64,000 nt of DNA from Lunatimonas lonarensis (GCF_000390185.1 NZ_AQHR01000088.1:124001-188000); one strand, 5' to 3'. Numbered from the stretch's first letter, positions 47,601-54,862 are shown. Program-made: numbers and translations. The notes: generated from the sequence alone by a model not told the origin.

Positions 47601-48527
47601 CAATCGGAGGATCGTGTTTTCCAATAAGCTCCCGGTGTTGCGGTCATCTTCCTTGTTCCTTCCGATCAGCTTCTTGTCGCCCTCTTTAGTTTCAGTCAGG
47701 CCGATAATATGCAGCAATTCGCTGTAAAAGCGTTTGTCCAAGCTGTTGCTGTCATTGGCAAAGGGGAGCTTCAGCAGGTGCTCGGGTGACAGCAACTTAT
47801 ACAGGGCAATCAGTTTGTTGTCATCCGCCTTGTCCTCGTTGCGTAGAGGCTTCTGATACTCCTTCAGGTTAAAGTAAGTAAATTCGATTTCTACGGAAAT
47901 GCCGTTGATAAAAGGCTCCGCGATCTGCTTGTAGAAAAAATCCGTCCGCGTATCCGCAAGGCGGCCCGCTTCAAAGTCATTGAATTGTTTGACCAGGCCT
48001 TTACTTTGGGCAAAGCATCTATCGAAAATGCCAGCGTCAAAGATAAACCATTCGTAGATATTGGTGATGATAAGGTGGCGTACCTCAAGGTTATTGTGGG
48101 TAATCCGTTCTCGCAGGTAATATAGGACAAGCTCTTGGAAGGCTTTGGTATTTAGCTTTTCAGCCGATACCATCTGGCCTCCTTCTTGTTTGTTTTTAGG
48201 GGTCTCGAATGCCTGGGGCATTTCGCTTTTGTTGGTGGGCTTTTTCGTTTCTACAATGACTCCCACCGAGCTATCCGGCTTGGGACCATTGTGGATGACC
48301 AGGTCTGTTTTTTCCTTGGTATTGATGAAGTAGCCCGGATCATAGTAGGTCTTCCTCAAAAAATCGATGACTAGGTTTTTATGGAACTCCTCAGAACTCA
48401 CCTCATTGGTAGTATCGAGCAATTGGATAAGGCCACGCTTAAACCGTTCTATGTCCGCACGGTTTGGTTTTACCTTTAAGAAGGCTTTGTTCAGCGCCTG
48501 TCTGGGTTTCAGTATACTTAACCACAT
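44601..48527 (-). CDS. Type IIG restriction enzyme/adenine methyltransferase (Eco57I-like)
   Basis: A 1308-residue single-chain restriction-modification protein. The N-terminal part (near residue 70-100) carries a PD-(D/E)xK-type nuclease pattern: DLVIHNG with VGVIVETKKP. The N6-adenine methyltransferase core has motif I VDPAVGSGHFL near residue 575 and motif IV NPPYIRQEE near 855. The C-terminal third (SEYVDGKILYGIKTGYNEAF, FLAGRDIKRY, LVHFFYANLTSTIRGGYLRY) is a TaqI-like target-recognition domain. Restriction and modification are thus in one protein, and no separate specificity or methylase gene is nearby. Target sequence unknown. It borders the duplicated accessory island. Confidence 0.9.
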   Translation of the reverse strand: MWLSILKPRQALNKAFLKVKPNRADIERFKRGLIQLLDTTNEVSSEEFHKNLVIDFLRKTYYDPGYFINTKEKTDLVIHNGPKPDSSVGVIVETKKPTNKSEMPQAFETPKNKQEGGQMVSAEKLNTKAFQELVLYYLRERITHNNLEVRHLIITNIYEWFIFDAGIFDRCFAQSKGLVKQFNDFEAGRLADTRTDFFYKQIAEPFINGISVEIEFTYFNLKEYQKPLRNEDKADDNKLIALYKLLSPEHLLKLPFANDSNSLDKRFYSELLHIIGLTETKEGDKKLIGRNKEDDRNTGSLLENTILRLDSLDKIRFLERPSRFGLTYQEQLFQVALELSITWINRILFLKLLEAQLITYHRGDTTYSFLSLDKVKNYDDLNSLFFDVLAKKYDERNTDVKKTFERVPYLNSSLFEPTEIEHATLFISNLKDDKTIPIIPSTVLKDGQGRKRSSKLPTLEYLFAFLNAYDFSSEGSEEIQEENKTLINASVLGLIFEKINGYKDGSIFTPGFITMHMSRETIRRAVVQKFNEAKGWSCKSFEELKEDIQEEIKGGDRKELRKVANRIINSLRIVDPAVGSGHFLVSVLNELIALKSELRILVDANWEPMSHYRVEVANDELVVSDEEGAIFQYNPKNKESQRVQETLFYEKQTLIESCLFGVDINPNSVKICRLRLWIELLKNAYYKSPTELETLPNIDINIKCGNSLVSRFALDADLKQALKKSKWSIDAYRIAVDTYRNAQSKEQKREMERLIADIKSDFRGEIAKNDPKIKRKAQLAGELYNLTMQQGLFEESTKEKKERSGRVAKLEETLHKLETEIEEIKANKIYENAFEWRFEFPEVLNDEGDFVGFDVVIGNPPYIRQEEFSTLKPYLQTAFKTFLGTADLYVYFVELGMNLLKRSGNFIFIIPNKWLRASYGKALRSYVKTFEIQELLDFGDLPVFEEATTYPLIMGLGKRMPSKKFTAVNLNTLDFPRGMGSYLHENRIEVLVEALAEDGWTLTDRKSQELLLKLKSKGVPLSEYVDGKILYGIKTGYNEAFVIDQATRERLIAEDPKNAEVIKPFLAGRDIKRYQSPEPERYLILFPKGFTIKRNLPDGDPNKISEVNEPPRYGYMEYDPAWEWLRRNYPAIANHLKPFEKAARRRTDKGDFWWELRACDYYGEFEKDKIMLPDISIKAEALLDRNGMYCVNTAYIIPKADSFLLALLNSSLVHFFYANLTSTIRGGYLRYIRQYLAQIPVIDPPSEVREKIEQLVSNIIETKRISPVENTSPIESEIDQLVYQLYGLTEEEINLVEGNGKVPSLLVN

Positions 48528-48733
48528 TAACTCACCTGATCTCTTTTTTGATTGCTCAATTTAGCGTTTTATCACGATTTTTCGCTCGGTACACCAGAAA
48601 AATCGACTTCACGAAACAGCAACACAAACTTTCCTTCCGTGCAGTCCCTCGGCTATTGACCGGGAGCGCCGACCTGCCAGTCTACTTAGCGGAAAATCAT
48701 TTTACCACTTTCGAGAACAATTACATTCTTTTA

Positions 48734-48747
48734 AATGTATATACATT
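48734..48747. promoter_or_regulatory. Palindromic operator candidate before nitroreductase
   Basis: Perfect 14-base palindrome AATGTATATACATT about 18 bases before the nitroreductase start. Position fits repressor binding over the promoter; the regulator is not identified. Confidence 0.4.
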
Positions 48748-48764
48748 AAATATTTATACACGTA

Positions 48765-49397
48765 ATGAACACGGTAATAGAAAACTTGAGGTGGCGCTAC
48801 GCCACCAAGCGAATGAGCGGAAACGAGGTTCCCGCAGATAAACTGGAAACGATTTTGGAGGCAGTACGGCTGACGGCCACCTCCAATGGATTACAGCCTT
48901 TTACACTGCTGCTTATCAGTGATTTGGAGGTGCGTAAGAAGATTCAGCAGGTGGCATTTAACCAGCCACAGATCGTGGAGGGATCGCACTTGCTGGTATT
49001 TGCCGCTTGGAAAACCATTTCCGAACAGCGCATCCGCACTTACTTTGAGCAGGTCTACCGTGAGCGTAACTTGGCGGTTGGCAGCCTGGCCGGGTACGAG
49101 CAGTCACTGATCAAACGCTTTGCATCCATGCCCGAAAAAGACCAGTTTGAATGGGCGGCCCGGCAGGCCTATATCGGGCTGGGCTCGGCGTTGATTGCCG
49201 CTGCTGAAGAGCGCGTGGACAGCACCCCCATGGAAGGCTTCTACCCTGAGGAGGTAGACAGCATCTTGCAACTGGATAAACTTGGCCTCGGCAGTGCCAC
49301 CATGCTGGCATTGGGCTACCGAGACCAACAGGCCGATCCGATGGTACATGCCCCAAAGGTCAGAAGACCCATGGAGGAACTACTGGTACGCATATAA
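48765..49397 (+). CDS. Nitroreductase-family NAD(P)H oxidoreductase
   Basis: A 210-residue cytosolic FMN protein. RWRYATKRMSG at the start is the FMN phosphate-binding RRS/T-R region, followed by RLTATSNGLQPF and a C-terminal GLGSATMLALGYRD segment. Length fits the family. Reduces nitro-compounds, quinones or similar electrophiles with NAD(P)H. Its last 54 codons are repeated as a broken piece at 52662-52823, marking the left end of the duplicated segment. Confidence 0.9.
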   Translation: MNTVIENLRWRYATKRMSGNEVPADKLETILEAVRLTATSNGLQPFTLLLISDLEVRKKIQQVAFNQPQIVEGSHLLVFAAWKTISEQRIRTYFEQVYRERNLAVGSLAGYEQSLIKRFASMPEKDQFEWAARQAYIGLGSALIAAAEERVDSTPMEGFYPEEVDSILQLDKLGLGSATMLALGYRDQQADPMVHAPKVRRPMEELLVRI

Positions 49398-49453
49398 ACC
49401 ATGGCATAGAAAGTTTAATCAATTACCCCGGCTGGGAAGAAAAAAGACATCAA

Positions 49454-50179
49454 TCAAAAGCGGTAATTCAAAAATATCCCCGTGTAGGGCTGGAACCGGA
49501 TGCCGTTTTCGCTTATGGTATGTCCAACGGCTGACTGCAGCTGGTACCTAGCTCCCTCATCCGGCATTTTTGTGGATTCTTCCGTGGTAATTCTTTGACG
49601 TCCGACCGAGCCGACTAAACGGAACTCCGTGCTGAAAAGCAGCCGAGGTGAGATGGAGAACCGGATACCCGCGATGGGCGACAGGGCTAGCCGGTCCAGG
49701 TGGTGGTAGTTATCCGTTTTTTCCAAATAGGTAATATCCGTAGCCTCATTCCAGCGGGGCCTTTCATACAGGATATGGCGGCGGTCCCGACTGCCTTCCA
49801 GTTCCAGCCCATAATACCACTGCCATTTCCTGTGGATGGTTTTTAGCCATTCGTGCCCAATGGCAAGGCCGTATTTTGCATGCTGGCTCATCTCCACTAT
49901 GGTGCCAGCTACCATGTTTGATCTGTTTAAATTGCCGTAGACCCTTACCCTTAGCATCCGATTGGCTTTGATTTTTCGCTTCAACATGACCTCCAAGGGA
50001 GACCTTGCGCTTTGGTCCATCCAACCGTCAAAGGCAAAATAGGTGTTGATCCCCAGTTCATAGTTACCAAAGGTCTCAGGAAGGGCAATGGGGGCTACAA
50101 CCTGCTCGGGAGGACTTTGGGAAAACACCTTGATACAACCCAAAAAGGCAAAAAGCGTGATGATTATCGTTGGTTTCAT
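49454..50179 (-). CDS. Exported beta-barrel-like protein, family member A1
   Basis: A 241-residue protein with a signal peptide (residues 5-20, ending VFSQ). The mature part alternates polar and aromatic residues and ends RFQPYTGIFLNYRF, as outer-membrane barrels do. It is a paralogue of the neighbour at 50317: both share the pattern GIN-x3-A-x-x-G-x-x-DQS-x3-P-x-E and the end FQPY-GIF-N. The family name is not recognised. Compared with its duplicate at 52880 it differs mainly at residues 84-99. Transcribed after 50317, with a hairpin between. Confidence 0.75.
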   Translation of the reverse strand: MKPTIIITLFAFLGCIKVFSQSPPEQVVAPIALPETFGNYELGINTYFAFDGWMDQSARSPLEVMLKRKIKANRMLRVRVYGNLNRSNMVAGTIVEMSQHAKYGLAIGHEWLKTIHRKWQWYYGLELEGSRDRRHILYERPRWNEATDITYLEKTDNYHHLDRLALSPIAGIRFSISPRLLFSTEFRLVGSVGRQRITTEESTKMPDEGARYQLQSAVGHTISENGIRFQPYTGIFLNYRF

Positions 50180-50205
50180 ATATCTTTCGTCAAAACAGAG
50201 ATCAA

Positions 50206-50238
50206 GTTGGGATTGTCGCTTATTGCGACAATCCCAAC
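50206..50238. promoter_or_regulatory. 14-bp perfect hairpin between barrel genes, copy A
   Basis: Arms GTTGGGATTGTCGC and complement, loop TTATT, 27 bases before the 241-residue gene on the minus strand. No T-run follows it, so attenuation or RNA stabilisation is more likely than termination. Confidence 0.6.
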
Positions 50239-50316
50239 CAAATTCAATTATTCTTCTAATATTTGCCTTTTAAGTAACAGCAACAAAGTCTTTTTATAAG
50301 TATATCTTTTTCATAG

Positions 50317-51027
50317 TTATAAAATTATATTAACAAAAATTCCCGAATACGGCTGGAAATTGAATTTCCAGTTTGCTACGTTATATCTGCCCCAAGAACC
50401 AGGCATGGAATTATTTGGGTTTTCAATTGTGGCAATAAGCGAATCCGAATTAAACTTGAGCTTCTCGTAGAAAATTTCCAGCCGCATTTCAAGCGAAACA
50501 TATAAATAGTGCGATGGTCTATAGGTAAAACCAGCCAAAGGTAATACACCGATTCTTCGTGTTTTTTCGAAGTCTGTTCGTTTCACAAAAAAATCCCCCA
50601 TTGATGTGCTATTGATAAAATACCTGGTAACCTTGTTGTTATTCACACCCATTTCAACTTCCCCTCCATAATAATAGCCGAATCGGTTACCAAGAGGCAG
50701 GTGCCACTCGTACCCCAACGCCAAGCCCAACTGGGACTGATGGGTTTTCCGCCTTTCCTGATCGTCGTTTCTTTCCGTGTTGGCCAATAGGCCTTTTAGC
50801 CGGACCCGGAATGCCTGGTTGTTCTTTGCCCCTCTCCTTAACAAAATCTCCATCGGGGTAAATGTACTTTGGTCGAGCAGCCCCTCTACCGCAAGCTGAG
50901 AATTGATCCCCATACTATACACGTTCTTATCTAGAAAAAGCCTGCCTGCACGAATCGTGTCACCTTCCTGGGCAAAACCTAAACCATAGAAACCTGTAAA
51001 AAAAACAAGCACTAAAAAACACCTCAT
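50317..51027 (-). CDS. Exported beta-barrel-like protein, family member A2
   Basis: A 236-residue protein (signal residues 4-20, ending GFAQ) ending NFQPYSGIFVNIIL. Residues 1-123 differ from the copy at 53743 at about 4 positions by hand count, but residues 124-222 differ at about 54 of 99, with no length change. The pair is therefore a mosaic. Predicted outer-membrane barrel; no known family. First gene of a two-gene unit driven from the AT-rich region upstream. Confidence 0.75.
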   Translation of the reverse strand: MRCFLVLVFFTGFYGLGFAQEGDTIRAGRLFLDKNVYSMGINSQLAVEGLLDQSTFTPMEILLRRGAKNNQAFRVRLKGLLANTERNDDQERRKTHQSQLGLALGYEWHLPLGNRFGYYYGGEVEMGVNNNKVTRYFINSTSMGDFFVKRTDFEKTRRIGVLPLAGFTYRPSHYLYVSLEMRLEIFYEKLKFNSDSLIATIENPNNSMPGSWGRYNVANWKFNFQPYSGIFVNIIL

Positions 51028-51436
51028 TATTTTCCTTTTTTAGAAAGATAGGCGATGGAAAATTTCTTTCCTAATCAATTAATATATTTATTTCTAAATA
51101 TATTTTAAAGGTATTTTGATAATTTATTTTTTTAACGTTTTTATTATCAAAGTAATAATAATTATATTTAATATATTTTTATATATCAAATTATAATGTA
51201 ATTTTTTATACTCTTGATATTTATGTAAGACAAAATAAAATATTTTTGTGGACTTATAAGGATAGGTTTGTAAAAATCCCCGAAGGCATTGATCAATGGA
51301 GACTGGGGTACGGACGGAAAATTAACGTAGTTTTGGTGTAAATCCCATTCCAAAAAAGGAAGGAAAACAACTTGGTTCAGATTCGGGATGAAAACTGAAA
51401 AATAGGTTATCCGCCTAGCATCCACAAATTACCTAA
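51028..51436. promoter_or_regulatory. AT-rich upstream region with palindrome, copy A
   Basis: Very AT-rich stretch (51040-51240) upstream of the barrel operon on the minus strand. It holds a perfect 10-bp inverted repeat AATATATTTA around TTTC at 51081-51104, 54-77 bases before the start codon. No exact TAnnTTTG element was found. No gene seen. Confidence 0.55.
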
Positions 51437-51707
51437 GAGGACTTTAATTAGTTGCCGGATGTTTGGTAAACCTGCCCGTTCATTATTATTCCAGACCGAT
51501 CTCGAAATCGCAGCTTACTTCCTATCGTTCAAACAAGCCATAGATTGCGGTCGTTCATTATTATTCCAGACCGATCTCGAAATCGCAGGTCATTGTTTAC
51601 TAAAACACACATTAGTAAGCCATTGCAAATAGCCAAAAAGGGATTGCGAAAGAAAAGGAGGTTGGGATTAGGAGGGTGTAGCCGATCCTACGCCTAGTCG
51701 GCGTAGG
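51437..51707. repeat. Interspersed repeat R, copy 1 (with internal duplication)
   Basis: A repeat of about 240 bases, shared with 54863-55110 and 56077-56315. In this copy a 36-base block ending in GATCTCGAAATCGCAG occurs twice (51477-51512 and 51553-51588). It has a near-palindromic core CGATCTCGAAATCG. The right end is a stem-loop CCTACGCC/GGCGTAGG (51687-51707), just after the toxin stop on the minus strand. Confidence 0.8.
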
Positions 51708-51708
51708 C

Positions 51709-52041
51709 TTAAAATGGCTTAGGTTCCTGCTTCACATGCCTAAACCTGAGTATTAGTATTTCTTTGTCGGTGTAGCGGTAGGCGATTCGATACGAGAATC
51801 TTTCAAATGCCCTGTAATTGCCAGGGTTGTCTCGCTTAAACCTGTCTAATGGATACCTTTCTGGGTGTTTTGGCAAGTTACGTACCAAAAACAAAATGGC
51901 ATCTTTGACCTTTTCAGCACTTGCAGGAGAGTTTTCTCTGATTTTTTCGTACGCTTTTTGAAATGAAATATAGGCACTTTTGCTCCAAGATATAGCGCGT
52001 TGCTCTTGGGGAAAATTGCTATCAGCATTTTCTTTTACCAT
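51709..52041 (-). CDS. RelE/ParE-family toxin
   Basis: A 110-residue toxin-like protein of the RelE/ParE superfamily: WSKSAYISFQKAYEKI start, LPKHPERYPLDRFK middle, YRAFERFSYRIAYRY and closing ILRFRHVKQEP, the usual basic beta-sheet end. It would cleave mRNA on the ribosome or inhibit gyrase; which cannot be decided. It overlaps the antitoxin gene by 7 bases, the usual coupling. Confidence 0.85.
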   Translation of the reverse strand: MVKENADSNFPQEQRAISWSKSAYISFQKAYEKIRENSPASAEKVKDAILFLVRNLPKHPERYPLDRFKRDNPGNYRAFERFSYRIAYRYTDKEILILRFRHVKQEPKPF

Positions 52042-52253
52042 TCTTTAGCCATTTTCTCTATTTCGTCATGGCTATAGCATTCTCCCTTGTCAAACTCTGC
52101 TTCAGCCTCCTTCATTTCCTGATTGTATTGATCAATACTTACCGGCTGCTCGGTGAATTTGATCAAAGAGGTTTCCAATTCAGTGAGCTCTTCTTCATTC
52201 AAGTGCATTACCCTCTCGATAATTGCATACTTCCTTGCTGCAATCGTATTCAT
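52035..52253 (-). CDS. Antitoxin partner of RelE/ParE toxin
   Basis: A 72-residue, acidic, helical protein (LNEEELTELETSLIK, EMKEAEAEFDKGECYSHDEI) lacking an obvious DNA-binding helix-turn-helix. Position upstream of and overlapping the toxin identifies it. Its promoter -7 element is at 52276-52283. Confidence 0.8.
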   Translation of the reverse strand: MNTIAARKYAIIERVMHLNEEELTELETSLIKFTEQPVSIDQYNQEMKEAEAEFDKGECYSHDEIEKMAKEW

Positions 52254-52275
52254 TCTTTCTACATTTATGGCCTTT

Positions 52276-52283
52276 CAAAGATA
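52276..52283 (-). promoter_or_regulatory. -7 promoter element for toxin-antitoxin 1
   Basis: TATCTTTG on the minus strand matches TAnnTTTG, 23 bases before the antitoxin ATG. The -33 element is weak. Confidence 0.45.
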
Positions 52284-52386
52284 ACGATTTTAGAGGGAAT
52301 TAGATTTCTCTTCCTCTGCTTATGGATGGAATTTCAGATACGCAGGATCGTAGGAATATGCTGTGGTACTAGGTTCCTTAAAGTCG

Positions 52387-52563
52387 TTAGCGGCAAATGT
52401 CAACGATAGCTGTGATTAAGCTAACTGGGCTAGTCAGTCGCTGTTGGTGGTAGGTTTGGGTCAGGTTATCCACCTCCCCGTCGGTGGATACGGTCATCTG
52501 ATTGCGCCTACCCAACTTTGTAATGTTTCCCTTGCCATCATACAACATTCCGTTTAAAGTGAA
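52387..52563 (-). pseudogene. YD-repeat (RHS) gene remnant
   Basis: Minus-strand frame reads FTLNGMLYDGKGNITKLGR then NQMTVSTDGEVDNLTQTYH before a stop at 52387-52389. LYDGKGNITKLGR is a YD/RHS-type repeat. An in-frame stop bounds it upstream and there is no start. It is a leftover of a large RHS-type surface or toxin gene lost here. It lies in the 400-base gap between the toxin-antitoxin module and copy B. Confidence 0.65.
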
Positions 52564-52606
52564 TCAGTTGCTTTCCGCCGAAGGCATAAGTGGGATTATG
52601 AATGAA

Positions 52607-52664
52607 AATGGATTTAGGAATCGCAGGGTGTAGCCAACTCTACACCCTGTCCCTGTATGGGGGC
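52607..52664. repeat. Partial repeat R tail at left of copy B
   Basis: Resembles the last 50 bases of repeat R (GGATTTAGGA, GGGTGTAGCC, CTGTATGGGGGC). It contains a perfect 10-bp stem, CAGGGTGTAG and complement (52624-52649). It abuts the broken nitroreductase piece, so it marks the recombination junction. Confidence 0.65.
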
Positions 52665-52823
52665 TTCAACCCTGAGGAGGTAGATAGCATCTTGCAACTG
52701 GAAAAACTTGGCCTCGGCAGCGCCACCATGCTGGCATTGGGCTACCGAGACCAACAGGCCGATCCGATGGTATATGCCCCAAAGGTCAGAAGACCCATGG
52801 AGGAACTACTGGTACGCATATAA
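52662..52823 (+). pseudogene. Nitroreductase 3' fragment
   Basis: Fifty-four codons, from GGFNPEEVDSILQL to the stop, matching the end of the nitroreductase at 48765-49397 with few changes (K to E, H to Y). The 5' two thirds are missing. A chance ATG at 52602 gives a 73-codon chimeric frame running from the repeat into the fragment. Confidence 0.9.
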
Positions 52824-52879
52824 ACCAAGGCATAGAAAGTTTAATCAATCACCCCGGCTGGGAAGAAAAAAGACATCAT

Positions 52880-53605
52880 TCAAAAGCGGTAATTCAAAAA
52901 TATCCCCGTGTAGGGCTGGAACCGGATGCCGTTTTCGCTTATGGTATGTCCAACGGCTGACTGCAGCTGGTACCTAGCTCCCTCATCCATGATTTTTGTG
53001 GATTCTTCCGTGGTAATTCTTTGACGTCCGACCGAGCCGACTAGACGGAATTCCGTGCTGAAAAGCAGCCGAGGTGAAATGGAAAACCGGATACCCGCGA
53101 TGGGCGACAGGGCTAGCCGGTCCAGGTGGTGGTAGTTATCCGTTTTTTCCAAATAGGTAATATCTGTAGCCTCATTCCAGCGCGGCCTTTCATACAGGAT
53201 ATGGCGGCGGTCCTGGCTGCCTTCCAGTTCCAGCCCATAATACCACTGCCATTTCCTGTGGATGGTTTTTAGCCATTCGTGCCCGATGGCAAGGCCGTAT
53301 TTTGCATGCCGGTCCATGTCCGTAACGTTAAATTCAACCTTATTGGATTTGTATAAATTGCCGTAGACCCTTACCCTTAGCATCCGATCGGCTTTGATTT
53401 TTCGCTTCAGCATGACCTCCAAGGGAGACCTTGCGCTTTGGTTCAACCACCTGTCAAAGGCAAAATAGGTATTGATCCCCATTTCATAGTTACCCAAGGT
53501 CTCAGGAAGGGCAATGGGGGCTTCAACCTGCTCGGGAGGACTTTGGGAAAACACCTTGATACAACCCAAAAAGGCAAAAAGCGTGATGATTATCGTTGGT
53601 TTCAT
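52880..53605 (-). CDS. Exported beta-barrel-like protein, family member B1
   Basis: Duplicate of the 241-residue gene at 49454, same length. Differences cluster at residues 84-99 (NLYKSNKVEFNVTDM here, NLNRSNMVAGTIVEM in A1); the rest is almost unchanged apart from scattered changes near the N-terminus. The change at nucleotides 53309-53356 looks like a short replacement tract, not point drift. Signal peptide and barrel-like C-terminus are kept, so it is probably functional. Confidence 0.75.
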   Translation of the reverse strand: MKPTIIITLFAFLGCIKVFSQSPPEQVEAPIALPETLGNYEMGINTYFAFDRWLNQSARSPLEVMLKRKIKADRMLRVRVYGNLYKSNKVEFNVTDMDRHAKYGLAIGHEWLKTIHRKWQWYYGLELEGSQDRRHILYERPRWNEATDITYLEKTDNYHHLDRLALSPIAGIRFSISPRLLFSTEFRLVGSVGRQRITTEESTKIMDEGARYQLQSAVGHTISENGIRFQPYTGIFLNYRF

Positions 53606-53631
53606 ATATCTTTCGTCAAAACAGAGATCAA

Positions 53632-53664
53632 GTTGGGATTGTCGCTTATTGCGACAATCCCAAC
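53632..53664. promoter_or_regulatory. 14-bp perfect hairpin between barrel genes, copy B
   Basis: Identical to 50206-50238. Conservation within otherwise changeable spacer sequence (the following 30 bases differ slightly) supports a function. Confidence 0.55.
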
Positions 53665-53742
53665 CAAATTCAACTATTCTACTAATAGTTGAATTTTAAG
53701 TAACAGCAACAAAGTCTTTTTATAAGTATATCTTTTTCATAG

Positions 53743-54453
53743 TTATAAAATTATATTAACAAAAATTCCCGAATAAGGCTGGAAGTTAAAGATCCAACTT
53801 TTTATATCAGCTCTGCTATACCCTGTGGAACTGAAATCATTTGGATTTTCAAATGGTGCTTGAAATCCATTAGCTCTTAATTTGGCTTCTTTATAAAGTA
53901 TTTCCAGCCGCATTTCAAAGGAAACAAATAGATAGGAGAATGGTCTAAACGTAAAACCCGTAACAGGAAGAATTCCAACCGTATGGACCTTTTCAACATC
54001 CAATCTTTTTAAAAAAAAATCCCCATGAGATGCATGAAAAATAGAGTTTCTTGTGTTATGATTTCTATTCCGTCCCAGTTCCAGTTCCCCTCCATAATAA
54101 TAGCCGAATCGGTTACCAAGAGGCAGGTGCCACTCGTACCCCAACGCCAAGCCCAACTGGGATTGATGGGTTTTCCGCCTTTCCTGATCGTCGTTTCTTT
54201 CCGTGTTGGCCAATAGGCCTTTTAGCCGGACCCGGAACGCTTGGTTGTTCTTTGCCCCTTTCCTTAACAAAATCTCCATCGGGGTAAATGTACTTTGGTC
54301 GAGCAGCCCCTCTACCGCAAGCTGAGAATTGATCCCCAGACTATACACCTTCTTATCTAGAAAAAGCCTGCCTGCACGAATCATGTCACCTTCCTGGGCA
54401 AAACCTAAACCATAGAAACCTGTAAAAAAAACAAGCACTAAAAAACACCTCAT
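53743..54453 (-). CDS. Exported beta-barrel-like protein, family member B2
   Basis: Duplicate of the 236-residue gene at 50317, same length. Residues 124-222 (nucleotides 53788-54084) carry about 54 differences from A2, while residues 1-123 have about 4 and the last 14 residues none. Landmarks kept inside the variable block: GDFF-KR, GFT-RP, EMRLEI and ENPN, the sort of framework kept in strands while loops vary. First gene of the copy B unit. Confidence 0.75.
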   Translation of the reverse strand: MRCFLVLVFFTGFYGLGFAQEGDMIRAGRLFLDKKVYSLGINSQLAVEGLLDQSTFTPMEILLRKGAKNNQAFRVRLKGLLANTERNDDQERRKTHQSQLGLALGYEWHLPLGNRFGYYYGGELELGRNRNHNTRNSIFHASHGDFFLKRLDVEKVHTVGILPVTGFTFRPFSYLFVSFEMRLEILYKEAKLRANGFQAPFENPNDFSSTGYSRADIKSWIFNFQPYSGIFVNIIL

Positions 54454-54862
54454 TATTTTCCTTTTTTAGAAAGATAGGCGATGGAAAATTTCTTTCCTAA
54501 TCAATTAATATATTTATTTCTAAATATATTTTAAAGGTATTTTGATAATTTATTTTTTTAACGTTTTTATTATCAAATTAATAATAGTTATATTTAATAT
54601 ATTTTTATATATCAAATTATAATGTAATTTTTTATATTCTTGATATTTATGTAAGACAAAATAAAATATTTTTATGTACTTACAAGGATGGGTTTGTAAA
54701 AATCCCCGAAGGCATTGATCAATGGAGACGAGGGTACGGACGGAAAATTAACGCAGTTATCGTGTAAATCCCATTCCAAAAAAGGAAGGAAAACAACTTG
54801 GTTCAGATTCGGGATGAAAACTGAAAAATAGGTTATCCGCATAGCATCCACAAATTACCTAA
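54454..54862. promoter_or_regulatory. AT-rich upstream region with palindrome, copy B
   Basis: Nearly identical to 51028-51436, including the AATATATTTA inverted repeat at 54507-54530. No gene seen. Confidence 0.55.

Larger units (their letters stand above)
49234..51436. repeat. Segmental duplication, copy A
   Basis: From the 3' end of the nitroreductase through both barrel genes and their AT-rich upstream region. Copy B lies 3426 bases to the right; gene ends, starts and hairpins keep this exact offset, so there is no net insertion or deletion over 2.2 kb. Most of it is nearly identical; the differing patches are inside the two barrel genes. Confidence 0.9.
52662..54862. repeat. Segmental duplication, copy B
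   Basis: Second copy of 49234-51436 at a constant 3426-base offset. Ends on the left at the partial R repeat and on the right in a full R repeat. Confidence 0.9.

Noticed and set aside
51553-51588. CRISPR-like direct repeat in copy 1 of R
   Set aside because: Only two units and no regular spacers or cas genes; explained by a local duplication.
52602-52823. 73-codon frame starting in the R tail and ending in the nitroreductase piece
   Set aside because: Chimera created by the junction; only the last 54 codons have homology, and the cofactor-binding part is missing.
50317-54453. Diversity-generating retroelement as cause of the variable block
   Set aside because: No reverse transcriptase or template repeat is in the window and the differences are not restricted to adenine positions by eye.
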